Source: Alistipes timonensis JC136 (lineage in GTDB: Bacteria; Bacteroidota; Bacteroidia; Bacteroidales; Rikenellaceae). From it: a DNA stretch of 64,000 bases. The DNA lies in the NCBI RefSeq assembly GCF_900107675.1, contig NZ_FNRI01000001.1, positions 496,001-560,000 on the forward strand. Reading direction: 5' to 3'. Shown piece after piece: positions 25,958 to 33,793 of the stretch; position 1 is the first letter of the stretch; every line of letters starts with the position of its first letter. The notes under the pieces were generated by a model, which was not told the origin of the DNA, did not search any database, and worked only from the letters and a program-made list of their open reading frames with translations. Position numbers and translations under genes: made by a program.

Positions 25958-27937
25958 TCAGAATTCGATCTCGTTCACACGAACCACCCACGGCAACACC
26001 TCGACGGATACCGAGATATAGACATCGCCGGTCTCGTCGGGATCTTTGGGATCGACGGGATCGGGATCGTTCTCCGAGAGACGGGGATGTCCGAGACGGT
26101 TGATCTTCGTCACGGCGAGTTTGTAGACGTTGTTACGCACGACGGCGAACTCCATGTCTCCCATCACGCCTGCATTGTCGTTGTTGTCGTGACGGTTCCA
26201 GTAGAAATAGTAGCAGTAGTAGCCCCAGTCGCCGTCGTCCTCACTGGACTGGTAGAGCGTGATGCCGTTTTTGGTCGCGGCCTTTTTGAACAGTTGAAGT
26301 GCATCGTCCGTCTTTTCTTTGTCGTTCCACTCATGCCACAGATAGTTGGGACTATCCACATCCTGTCCTTCGCCTTCGTGGGCACCTTTGCCGAACACCG
26401 CTTCGTAGAAACTGTTGGTCGTAACGATCGTGCCGTCCTCCAACGTCGCAGCCTTCAATGCCGCCTTAGCCACATTGGGCCAACGCAGATAGAGATTGCC
26501 GCCGAACGTGTAGAGAATGGGATCGGTATTGGTGTTGTGACCGAGCTCCAGCGAGGCATCACTCATATCGTAGTCGAGCACTTTGGCCAGTGCTGCGATC
26601 TGCTCGTCGGTCGAGTTCCGCGCAGCATCCGTAGGCACCATCCGGCCTTTGAATACGACTCCCGTCGACAGGCCGGCGGTCATACGCTTGGTTTCGTTCA
26701 CCGTATTCTCAGTCACATAACGCCAGATTTTGTACGATGTAGAGCCATCGCCCGTGTAATTGTCGTCCTCCTTATCCGTACCCAGCACCTCTGCGATCGA
26801 CGAGGTGTACCACTGCTCGCGGGCTACCGGATCGATGACGCCGTCACCGCTCTCGGTGCCCACACGGAACAACGGGAAATTGTAAGCCGACAGACCCGGC
26901 GCTTTCGTAGCGTAGTCTACATCGACGACATAGTTGCCCGGCGTCGTTCCCCACGGAATCTCAGGACGGCAAACGCCGCCCTCTATGGAACCGGCATCGG
27001 TAACGCGGCGGAAATAGTAGAACTTGTTGCTCATGTTGACCAACGCCATGCGATTGAGCTCGATATCGACGATGTCGACGGGGTTCGTCGCATCGTCGGT
27101 CAGCTTCGCGGCAACCACATGATACTTATTACCGCCCAGCTCGCTGCCGTCGCGGAAGTCGAAGCGTGCCACCGAACGCTCGACACGCACGGGACCGTTG
27201 TTTTCGAGGCGGTCGCCGCTGGAAGTCGAAGAGTTGATCGAGAAATCGAGGGGCTTGGAAGCCGACGAATAGTCATCCCACTCTTTGAGCGTGCGGGGCA
27301 GCATCTTCGTGGCGATGGTGGCATTGGTCATCAGCATCGCGCCGGGAGCCCAGATTGACGTGTTCTTATTGTCGGTTTCCTTGTCGGTTTCCGACACCTC
27401 GCAAACCTTGTCGATCCACGACGTATCGCCGAGAGCGAAGCCGCTCTGACTGTCGTCCGAGGTTCTGAAACTCGTCAGCAGATCGTCGGTATAGTTGCAG
27501 ATGACGAAGACGTTGACCCGCTGATCGGAGAGAGGATTGTTGTTATAATAAGCGGCCAGTGCGGTCTTCGAGAGTTTGGAGGTCGCCCTGACCGAAGTCT
27601 GCGACATTTCGAGACCGGTATCTACCGTACCGGAAGTGATGTAGCCGTTGTCGCTGGGACGGGCCAGTACGATAAGCATGCGATTGACCGTGTTCTCATG
27701 ATCCTTGCCGATCTCGGTCTTACCGTCGCTTGCCGAAGAACCGTCTTCGGGATCGACGGTAGTGCTTCGCGTACCCTTGCCCGCAGTAGGCAGTGACACG
27801 GATACAGACACATAAACCTTGTCACCCGGATTAACCTCACTGCCGCCGCCGACAGTGTCCACAACGTCATCGTTGCTGCACCCCATTGCCATACCCACGG
27901 CGAAAAGGGCTGCTAAAAAATTGTTCAGAAGCTTCAT
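25958..27937 (-). CDS. Mfa1 family fimbria major subunit
   Basis: The 659-residue lipoprotein begins MKLLNNFLAALFAVGMAMGC, with acylation expected at Cys 20. It continues with an Asp/Gly-rich stretch and KVYVSVSVSLPTA, RMLIVLARPSD and VNVFVICNYTDDL. The C-terminus (VVRNNVYKLAVTKINRLGHP, then VSVEVLPWVVRVNEIEF) has the RNNVYKL and final beta strand of Mfa1-type pilins, the strand expected to be donated to the next subunit. This is the shaft protein of a type V pilus. Maturation normally needs an Arg-specific or similar protease to release the N-terminus; no protease is encoded nearby. Confidence 0.88.
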   Translation of the reverse strand: MKLLNNFLAALFAVGMAMGCSNDDVVDTVGGGSEVNPGDKVYVSVSVSLPTAGKGTRSTTVDPEDGSSASDGKTEIGKDHENTVNRMLIVLARPSDNGYITSGTVDTGLEMSQTSVRATSKLSKTALAAYYNNNPLSDQRVNVFVICNYTDDLLTSFRTSDDSQSGFALGDTSWIDKVCEVSETDKETDNKNTSIWAPGAMLMTNATIATKMLPRTLKEWDDYSSASKPLDFSINSSTSSGDRLENNGPVRVERSVARFDFRDGSELGGNKYHVVAAKLTDDATNPVDIVDIELNRMALVNMSNKFYYFRRVTDAGSIEGGVCRPEIPWGTTPGNYVVDVDYATKAPGLSAYNFPLFRVGTESGDGVIDPVAREQWYTSSIAEVLGTDKEDDNYTGDGSTSYKIWRYVTENTVNETKRMTAGLSTGVVFKGRMVPTDAARNSTDEQIAALAKVLDYDMSDASLELGHNTNTDPILYTFGGNLYLRWPNVAKAALKAATLEDGTIVTTNSFYEAVFGKGAHEGEGQDVDSPNYLWHEWNDKEKTDDALQLFKKAATKNGITLYQSSEDDGDWGYYCYYFYWNRHDNNDNAGVMGDMEFAVVRNNVYKLAVTKINRLGHPRLSENDPDPVDPKDPDETGDVYISVSVEVLPWVVRVNEIEF

Positions 27938-27958
27938 TGCATATATGTATTAAGTGAT

Positions 27959-29398
27959 CTATTTCGGTTCATTCGCCAACTCTCCGACCTGTCGCAAAGC
28001 CTCCTCCGCTTCAGCGATGCCGCGACCGCGGGCCTCCTCGAAGATTGCCGCCGCCGCATCGTACCTTTCCGACAGCGCCGCCAGCACGCCCCTGGCATAG
28101 AGCGCCTCGGCCCGATCGCCGGCTTTGGACAAATAGCGTTCCGCACGCTTCAAATCGCCGCGCATCATCGCCGTCGTGGCGGCATTGAGGTTGGCCGTCG
28201 GATCGTCGGGGAACATGCGCACGGCGATTTCGAACGTCTCGGCATACTCGTCACTGCCCGGCTCCATCTCCTGTGCGGCCATATACATCTCCTGCAAACT
28301 CAATTTCTGCGGCTGCGTCTTCAACAGACGCCGGATCTCGGCCACGTCGGTATAGGCGCGAACCTCGTACTTCACGGCATAGTCCGAATGACGCAACCCC
28401 GGGTAGACGTTTGCAAGCAGATAGGCGTATGCTTCGGGATAATTCTTTTTGATCCGCCACTCTTTCGCGTCGGGCGCCAGATCGCTGCGGATCACCGCAA
28501 GAATCGCCGTCCGGTCGGCAAGCCCCGATGTCTCGACAAAGCGTTCCAGGCCGGCCCAATCTTCCGGTTCGTAATCGGTTGTGAGCAGCGACTCGGGAAA
28601 ATCGTATTGCCGCTGCACATACTCCCTGAGCGTCTGCGTACGCCCCTTCGCCAACCGTTCATTGTTGGCATACGTGCCTTCCGGCGAAGCGTAACCTTTG
28701 ATCGTCACACCGATGATCTTAGTGTCGGCGTCGGCTTTGACGGCATCAATCGTGGCGAGAATCTTCCGCAACTCAACGGGGTTATTACGATAGGTGTCGT
28801 AGATTTCCGTGCGGTTGACCGGAAAATCAATGTTCGCGGAACCTTCCACCGTAAGGATTTTCGCCTCCGCTTCGGGACGGACATAGACCGGAACCGGAAC
28901 AAAATACCGTTTCTCCGGTTCGAAACCGAGCGCCGTCAGCCGCTCATCGGCATCCGACAACGGAGCGCCACAGCAACCGCGCACCTGGCTCCTGGCGCTG
29001 AGCGTCGCCGTATTCATCCACGTTTCGTAAGGAATCACCGCCCGGTACTCGATCACCCCGATACACCCCTCACGGTAGAGTGTCGCATCGTCCGGCGTCA
29101 GGCCATTGCGCAAATGATGGTAATAGCGGTTACGGCCGGCGATCAGCACCGGCGGCAACGTTACAATCGCGTCACCCTGCGTCAGCGTCGGGGTCAGCAG
29201 CATCTCCAAATTGGTTTTAAGATCCAGCGCCGAAACATCGATGTCCATCGCTACGAACAACTTCTCGTCGGCACGCGACACGGCCAGATTCGATACAGTC
29301 ACCCGACCGTCGAGGATCGGCTGCGCCTTCGTCGGCTGTTCCGCAAGCAAAAACGACAATCCGAAGAAAAGAATTTTCGAAATATTATTTGCCTTCAT
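27959..29398 (-). CDS. DUF3868 domain protein (fimbrial assembly-associated, OmpA-like C-terminus)
   Basis: The 479-residue protein has a signal peptide without a lipobox (ILFFGLSFLLAEQPTKAQ), then the DUF3868 region with DGRVTVSNLAVSRADEKLF and RNRYYHHLRNG. An OmpA-like peptidoglycan-binding stretch follows (NTEIYDTYRNNPVEL-like order with ITIKGYASPEGTYANNERLAKGR), and the protein ends in TPR-like helices (residues 380-470, with EMEPGSDEYAETFEIAVRMF and ATTAMMRGDLKRAERYLSKA). Such genes precede mfa1/fim genes in many Bacteroidales and are inferred to function in outer-membrane assembly or anchoring of type V pili. Confidence 0.8.
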   Translation of the reverse strand: MKANNISKILFFGLSFLLAEQPTKAQPILDGRVTVSNLAVSRADEKLFVAMDIDVSALDLKTNLEMLLTPTLTQGDAIVTLPPVLIAGRNRYYHHLRNGLTPDDATLYREGCIGVIEYRAVIPYETWMNTATLSARSQVRGCCGAPLSDADERLTALGFEPEKRYFVPVPVYVRPEAEAKILTVEGSANIDFPVNRTEIYDTYRNNPVELRKILATIDAVKADADTKIIGVTIKGYASPEGTYANNERLAKGRTQTLREYVQRQYDFPESLLTTDYEPEDWAGLERFVETSGLADRTAILAVIRSDLAPDAKEWRIKKNYPEAYAYLLANVYPGLRHSDYAVKYEVRAYTDVAEIRRLLKTQPQKLSLQEMYMAAQEMEPGSDEYAETFEIAVRMFPDDPTANLNAATTAMMRGDLKRAERYLSKAGDRAEALYARGVLAALSERYDAAAAIFEEARGRGIAEAEEALRQVGELANEPK

Positions 29399-29409
29399 GA
29401 CTGCATGAA

Positions 29410-29997
29410 TTAAAAGGTATAGACCAGATTAACAGCCGCTTTGGTCGGCCCCACATAATGATGCGGCCGGTCTTCGGCGAGCTTTCGTCCGCATCTGGCG
29501 CACGGATAACTGTCGAATCGCGTATAGATCCATCCGACGCCCAACTCCGCTTCCAGATTCCAGTGCGTACCCAGAATCCATGCGTAGCCATAGGCGACGC
29601 CAGCACCGGTGAACCAGCCCTGATAGCGACGCTCCGAGATTTTCGAGAAATCGGTACCCAGAAACGAAATGCCGTTTTTCAGTCCACCTATATTATATTT
29701 ACCGCCCAATATATGCATTCCCAGAAAATGTCCTGCAAATCGGTCGCAAAACCAATAGCGCGCTTCGGGCTGCACGAGCCAATGTTTCCACCTGCGTTCA
29801 TGCGACAACGTCCAGCCGTTGTAGTTGCCCGACACGTCGAGTGTCCACCGCGGCGCCATTCCGACCTCCACGCCAAGGTTTACAGTGTAAAGAGCATCGT
29901 AAAGCAGATTGGTTTTAACCGCGACACGCTGCCCCTGTGCACAAACGCCGCAAAACGTCAGGCCCAGGAACAAGAGTCCTTTCATCAAATTTTTCAT
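29410..29997 (-). CDS. DUF3575 domain outer-membrane protein
   Basis: I take the ATG at 29997 (195 residues); the frame also allows a GTG two codons earlier. A signal peptide (LLFLGLTFCGVCAQGQ) is followed by VAVKTNLLYDALYTVNLGVE, the hallmark of DUF3575, and an eight-stranded beta-barrel-like pattern with WTLDVSGNYNGWTLS and RYWFCDRFAGHFLG. It is the first gene of the pilus operon, about 240 nt downstream of the invertible promoter. DUF3575-DUF3868-Mfa1-Mfa2 is a recurring order in Bacteroidales, which suggests that it is an outer-membrane partner in pilus biogenesis. Confidence 0.85.
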   Translation of the reverse strand: MKNLMKGLLFLGLTFCGVCAQGQRVAVKTNLLYDALYTVNLGVEVGMAPRWTLDVSGNYNGWTLSHERRWKHWLVQPEARYWFCDRFAGHFLGMHILGGKYNIGGLKNGISFLGTDFSKISERRYQGWFTGAGVAYGYAWILGTHWNLEAELGVGWIYTRFDSYPCARCGRKLAEDRPHHYVGPTKAAVNLVYTF

Positions 29998-30003
29998 TTT
30001 CAC

Positions 30004-30212
30004 AGCTGTTTCACATCCGATATTTCAATATAAACCTCTTTCATCACTCTTACGAATGAATTGAATCTTCGGCGGGAGTATATCGCAACCATGCCAGAAT
30101 GCATTTATATACTCTGATATTTAGCCATACACCAAGCCGTCCCAAGTATTTCCCGGAACAATTCTCACTCTCGATAATCTGACGCTGATACTGGAAATAC
30201 GAGTATGCTATG
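30004..30212 (-). other. Leader of the pilus operon
   Basis: This AT-rich region lies between the invertible promoter and the first pilus gene. I see no convincing gene in it. An open frame across 30050-30325 crosses the inversion site and shows no protein-like features. Confidence 0.5.
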
Positions 30213-30235
30213 TATGGTTTCTTCCTAAGAAACCA
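30213..30235. repeat. Left inverted repeat of the invertible element
   Basis: This 23-bp site matches the reverse complement of 30513-30535 with one mismatch. Each copy is itself a dyad: arms of TATGGTTTCTT and AAGAAACCATA around an asymmetric CCT core in this copy. Such sites are typical of site-specific recombinase crossovers. Confidence 0.9.
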
Positions 30236-30247
30236 TATATGGCTGCA

Positions 30248-30279
30248 CAAAAATATATTTTTTTGTTTAAAAGACCAAA
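30248..30279 (-). promoter_or_regulatory. Leftward promoter inside the invertible segment (ON orientation)
   Basis: On the minus strand TTTG (30279-30276) and TATTTTTG (30255-30248) are separated by 20 nt. The transcript would start near 30241, run through the left repeat and reach the first pilus gene at 29997. No other promoter of this quality is seen between here and 29997. Confidence 0.7.
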
Positions 30280-30512
30280 CAAAAAAAGCGCATTTTTCAA
30301 ATAAAAAAATCCCCCCCCCTCGCAAAATCGCATATAGATCAACAACTTACACAACCATCCATATTTTTAGATTCTTCAAATAAATCTTTTATTCCGATGC
30401 CTCAGATCGGTCATTCTACGATGCACCAAAAAAGGATAATACCAAAATGTTTATCATAACATGGGCGTAGTATGCACCTATGGATAGATAATCGTTGCTT
30501 TAGTCGGAGCTG

Positions 30513-30535
30513 TGGTTTCTTAGGAAGAAATCATA
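30513..30535. repeat. Right inverted repeat of the invertible element
   Basis: This copy has TGGTTTCTT and AAGAAATCA around an AGG core, the inverse of the CCT core of the left copy, so recombination between the two would invert the intervening DNA and not delete it. Confidence 0.9.
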
Positions 30536-30629
30536 TTACCAACTCACCCCGCAGACGCTTTATAACCCCATCCCTCAGCACGATCGTCGGATTTTGGTAC
30601 GGCAAACTAAAAAAATATGCCGCAAATAT

Positions 30630-30659
30630 TTGCAGTTTTCAGAAAAAACGGTATCTTTG
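30630..30659 (+). promoter_or_regulatory. Promoter of the second tRNA-Asp gene
   Basis: TTG at 30630-30632 and TATCTTTG at 30652-30659 are separated by 19 nt. The -7 box is the start of the 102-bp repeat and the -33 element lies in unique sequence. Confidence 0.75.
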
Positions 30660-30753
30660 CACTCGCAATAACCGGAATGGTGCGTTAGTTCAGCTGGTTA
30701 GAATACGTGCCTGTCACGCACGGGGTCAGGGGTTCGAGTCCCCTACGCACCGC
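30652..30753 (+). repeat. Direct repeat copy 2 (102 bp) containing tRNA-Asp
   Basis: Identical to 20807-20908, including the 27 nt before the tRNA. Confidence 0.95.
30679..30752 (+). tRNA. tRNA-Asp (anticodon GTC), copy 2
   Basis: A 74-nt cloverleaf identical to the gene at 20834-20907, with anticodon GTC in loop CTGTCAC. CCA is not encoded. A terminator follows. Confidence 0.97.
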
Positions 30754-30764
30754 CAACCAACAGC

Positions 30765-30800
30765 AATCCCTGCTCCCCTATCGGAGCGGGGATTTTTTGT
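30765..30800 (+). terminator. Terminator after the second tRNA-Asp
   Basis: ATCCCTGCTCC pairs with GGAGCGGGGAT around a CCTATC loop and is followed by TTTTTT. Confidence 0.8.
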
Positions 30801-30861
30801 TATGCAACGGTTTTTACCCCTGCCGACTGAAACCTTCGACTGCAATTTTACGTATTGTACT

Positions 30862-32025
30862 ATGATGAACTACGATTTCGATGAACTGATCCCGCGGCGG
30901 GGCACACACTCCGTGAAATGGGACGAACAGCCCGCACCGGACATACTGCCGATGTGGGTGGCAGATATGGATTTCAGGACGGCACCGGCTGTCATCGAGG
31001 CGCTTCGCCGCAGGGTCGAGCACGGTATTTTCGGCTATGCGAAGGTCCCGGAAAGCTACTATGCGGCAATCACGAGGTGGTTTTCCCGGCGCCACGGCTG
31101 GGCGCCGGAGCGCGAATGGATACATCCTGTGACCGGCGTGATCCCGGCCCTGGCGGCCATTCTCCGGGCACTGACCCGGCCGGGCGACAAAGTGCTGGTG
31201 CAGACTCCCGTCTACAACCATTTCTTCATCTCTGTCGCCAACAGCGGTTGTGAAGCCGCCGAATGTGAGCTGGTTTGCCGCGACAACACCTACACCATTG
31301 ATTTCGAAGCCCTGGAACACACAGCAGCCGATCCGGACGTGAAGCTGATGCTGCTCTGCAACCCCCACAACCCCGCAGGGCGCGTCTGGACACCCGAAGA
31401 ACTGCGGCGCATCGGAGAAATCTGCCTGCGCAACGACGTTTTCATCGTCGCCGACGAGATACACTGCGAACTCATCATGCCCGGCTTCCGCTATACGCCT
31501 TTCGCATCGCTTTCGGAGGAGTTTGCCCGGCACTCGGTCACCTGCACCTCCCCCAGCAAGGCTTTCAACCTCGCGGGATTGCAAGTCGCCAATATCTTCG
31601 CCGCGGATGGCTCGATCAGGGCGCGCATCGAGGAGGCGCTCGGCCGGAACGAAACGGGCGAGATCAGCCCCTTTGCCATCGACGCCCTCACGGCGGCTTA
31701 CAACGAGGGGGCCGAATGGCTCGACGCGCTTAACGCCTATCTCCATGAAAACTACCTTTTCCTGCGGGACTACCTCACCCGGGAACTGCCCCGATACCCT
31801 GTGCTGCCCCTCGAGGGTACCTACCTGGCATGGATCGACTGCCGCGCCGCAGGCATGACCTCGGAGGCGCTTGCCGACCGGCTGCTCACGGAAGGACGTC
31901 TTTTCATCAACCCCGGGGCGATTTACGGCCCGGCAGGCGAAGGATTCATCCGTCTGAACATCGCCTGCCCGCGAACGCTGCTGATCGACGGCCTCGAACG
32001 ACTGAAAAAAGCACTAACTCTATGA
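30862..32025 (+). CDS. MalY/PatB family PLP-dependent C-S lyase (aminotransferase class I/II)
   Basis: I choose the ATG at 30862 (387 residues); the longer open frame runs back through the tRNA. The start NYDFDELIPRRGTHSVKWD and the phrase DILPMWVADMDFRTAP are typical of MalY/PatB cystathionine beta-lyase-like enzymes. LLCNPHNPAGRVW and VADEIHCELIM provide the PLP-pocket Asn and Asp. CTSPSKAFNLAGLQ carries the Schiff-base Lys, and FIRLNIACPR the carboxylate-binding Arg. It probably cleaves C-S bonds of cystathionine or related thiol amino acids. Its stop overlaps the next ATG in ATGA, so the two are coupled. Confidence 0.9.
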   Translation: MMNYDFDELIPRRGTHSVKWDEQPAPDILPMWVADMDFRTAPAVIEALRRRVEHGIFGYAKVPESYYAAITRWFSRRHGWAPEREWIHPVTGVIPALAAILRALTRPGDKVLVQTPVYNHFFISVANSGCEAAECELVCRDNTYTIDFEALEHTAADPDVKLMLLCNPHNPAGRVWTPEELRRIGEICLRNDVFIVADEIHCELIMPGFRYTPFASLSEEFARHSVTCTSPSKAFNLAGLQVANIFAADGSIRARIEEALGRNETGEISPFAIDALTAAYNEGAEWLDALNAYLHENYLFLRDYLTRELPRYPVLPLEGTYLAWIDCRAAGMTSEALADRLLTEGRLFINPGAIYGPAGEGFIRLNIACPRTLLIDGLERLKKALTL

Positions 32026-32864
32026 TAATGAAAAGAACCGCACTTCTGCTGCTCCTCGCAGCCTGCTTTTCCATGCCGGTATTTGCCGGCGACGGCCCGC
32101 AGCCGATCAAACTGATCTCCTACAACCTGCGCAACAGCGGCGCCCGGGACGGCGACAACGCCTGGATGAAACGCCGCCATGCCACACCGCAGATGATCCG
32201 CCAGGAGGCACCCGACGTATTCGGCGTGCAGGAGGGACTGATCGACCAACTGCAATACATCGACACCGAATGTCCGCAGTACGCCCGCGTCGGCGTGGGA
32301 CGCGACGACGGGTCCGAAGGCGGCGAAATCATGGCCGTTTACTACCTCCGCGACCGTTTCGAACTGGTGGACAGCGGCACGCTCTGGCTCAGCGAAACGC
32401 CCTCCGAAGTTTCGCGCGGCTGGGACGGCGCCTGCAACCGCACAATGACATGGGCCGAGTTGCGCGACAAGGCTTCGGGCAAGGAATTCTTCTATTTCAA
32501 CACGCATCTCGACCACCGCGGCAAGATCGCCCGCGAAGAGTCGATAAAACTCATTGTCAACGAAATCCAGCGCATTGCGGGTCCGAAAGGCACGGCAGTT
32601 CTGGGCGGAGATTTCAACACTCCGGTCGACAGTCCGATCTTCAAACCACTGACCAAATACATGAAGTCAGTCCGCGACAAGGCTCCGGAAACGGACCACA
32701 AAGGGACCTTCAACGGATTCGGATCGGCTCCCGACACGATCGTGATCGACCACCTCTACTACCGGGGCAAGCTCAAATGCCTGACCTTCTCCACACTCGA
32801 CGGCAACTACGGGGCACCTTTCATTTCGGACCACTACCCGATCGCCATGACCTTCACGCTGTAA
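32022..32864 (+). CDS. Endonuclease/exonuclease/phosphatase family protein, secreted
   Basis: The 280-residue protein starts at the ATG at 32022, which overlaps the stop of the PatB-like gene; an ATG two codons later is equally possible. A signal peptide (LLLLLAACFSMPVFAG) is followed by the EEP fold: KLISYNLRNSG, DVFGVQEGLIDQLQ with the metal-binding Glu, FFYFNTHLDHRG, LGGDFNTPVDSP with the catalytic Asp-Asn, and FISDHYPI at the end with the Asp-His pair. Secreted members in Bacteroidetes act as phosphodiesterases or phosphatases; the substrate is unknown. A terminator at 32871 follows. Confidence 0.9.
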   Translation: MIMKRTALLLLLAACFSMPVFAGDGPQPIKLISYNLRNSGARDGDNAWMKRRHATPQMIRQEAPDVFGVQEGLIDQLQYIDTECPQYARVGVGRDDGSEGGEIMAVYYLRDRFELVDSGTLWLSETPSEVSRGWDGACNRTMTWAELRDKASGKEFFYFNTHLDHRGKIAREESIKLIVNEIQRIAGPKGTAVLGGDFNTPVDSPIFKPLTKYMKSVRDKAPETDHKGTFNGFGSAPDTIVIDHLYYRGKLKCLTFSTLDGNYGAPFISDHYPIAMTFTL

Positions 32865-32870
32865 GACAAA

Positions 32871-32903
32871 AAATCCCGGAGCGCCGAACTCCGGGATTTT
32901 TCA
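32871..32903. terminator. Bidirectional terminator
   Basis: AAAAATCCCGGAG and CTCCGGGATTTTT form a perfect 13-bp stem with a 7-nt loop between the convergent EEP and VIT1-like genes. Confidence 0.9.
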
Positions 32904-32916
32904 TATCGTCCATACC

Positions 32917-33792
32917 CTACGCCTCAATCCCTGTGAGGGCTTTCAGCAGGTAGCCGATCAGGAAACTGATCCCCGCCACCGTAAAACTCAACACAGCCAT
33001 TTCGGTAAACCGGCGACGGAAACTCTCGGCCCGCGCCACGGCATAATAGTAGTTGAACAGCGCAATAATCAGCAGCGCGGCGGCCAGCATGACGCCCAAC
33101 GCCGCAAGGGCATTCGAAATCAGCACGAAAGGCATGACCAGCGCCACGACCGTCACAACATAAGCGATGCCGGTATAGATCGCCGCTTTGACCGGCCGCT
33201 TGCCGGGCTCCTTGTCCGATTTGGTCGACAAGTATTCCGACGAGGCCATCGAAAGGGCTGCCGCAATTCCCGTGATGCTGCCCGTCAGGGCGATCAGGCG
33301 CGAGTCTCCCAACGCCAGCGTGAAGCCCGCCAGCGCTCCCGTGAACTCCACCAGCGCGTCGTTCAGTCCCAGCACCACCGAACCCATGTAGGCCAGCCGC
33401 TCCTCATCGATCAGGCCGATCAACTCCTGTTCGTGACGCTCTTCGTCGCGGGCCATGCCGACAAAATCCTCCATATCGGGATAATTCGCATAGAGCCTGC
33501 CCGCATCCTTCTCGCCCAATTCCATCCGCCGCACGGCAAACGTCACGCCCAGCACACGCGCCAACAGCACGTAGAGCCAGGCTTTTCCCCGCGCGGGTCT
33601 CACGTCGCGTCCCGTGCGGGTCCGCAGCAGGGCGTAATGCCGTTTTTCATCCGCGGCAATGCGCAGCAGCACATCGCGGTTCGCAGGACCCTTCTCCACC
33701 TGCGAGAGTCTGCGATAGACTTCATAACTGGTCGCCTCGTCACGCTGGAGGGCCATCATGTTTTCCATTCTGATATCCATATATCGAATCAT
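32917..33792 (-). CDS. Ferritin-like domain fused to VIT1/CCC1-type metal transporter (MbfA-like)
   Basis: I start at the ATG at 33792 (291 residues). The N-terminal half is a rubrerythrin/ferritin-like helical domain with ALQRDEATSYEVY, IAADEKRHYALL and MARDEERHEQEL, supplying the Glu/His metal ligands. The C-terminal half is the VIT1/CCC1 membrane domain: VLGLNDALVEFTGALAGFTLAL, then MASSEYLSTKS and three more helices. Such fusions are inferred to sense iron or manganese with the soluble domain and export it across the inner membrane. The gene starts 2 nt after the stop of the EamA gene, so they form an operon. Confidence 0.88.
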   Translation of the reverse strand: MIRYMDIRMENMMALQRDEATSYEVYRRLSQVEKGPANRDVLLRIAADEKRHYALLRTRTGRDVRPARGKAWLYVLLARVLGVTFAVRRMELGEKDAGRLYANYPDMEDFVGMARDEERHEQELIGLIDEERLAYMGSVVLGLNDALVEFTGALAGFTLALGDSRLIALTGSITGIAAALSMASSEYLSTKSDKEPGKRPVKAAIYTGIAYVVTVVALVMPFVLISNALAALGVMLAAALLIIALFNYYYAVARAESFRRRFTEMAVLSFTVAGISFLIGYLLKALTGIEA

Positions 33793-33793
33793 T

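Larger units (their letters stand above)
30213..30535. promoter_or_regulatory. Invertible promoter segment controlling the pilus operon
   Basis: Two 23-bp inverted repeats (30213-30235 and 30513-30535) bracket a 277-bp AT-rich segment. Within it, next to the left repeat, lies a good leftward promoter reading toward the pilus genes. Inversion would turn the promoter away from the operon and toward the tRNA-Asp/PatB side. No recombinase gene lies nearby, so a trans-acting enzyme is assumed. The segment also holds a run of nine C at 30311-30319. Confidence 0.82.

Noticed and set aside
30050..30325. Open frame on the minus strand across the left inverted repeat
   Set aside because: It crosses the inversion site, overlaps the promoter, and has an AT-driven composition with no recognisable protein features.
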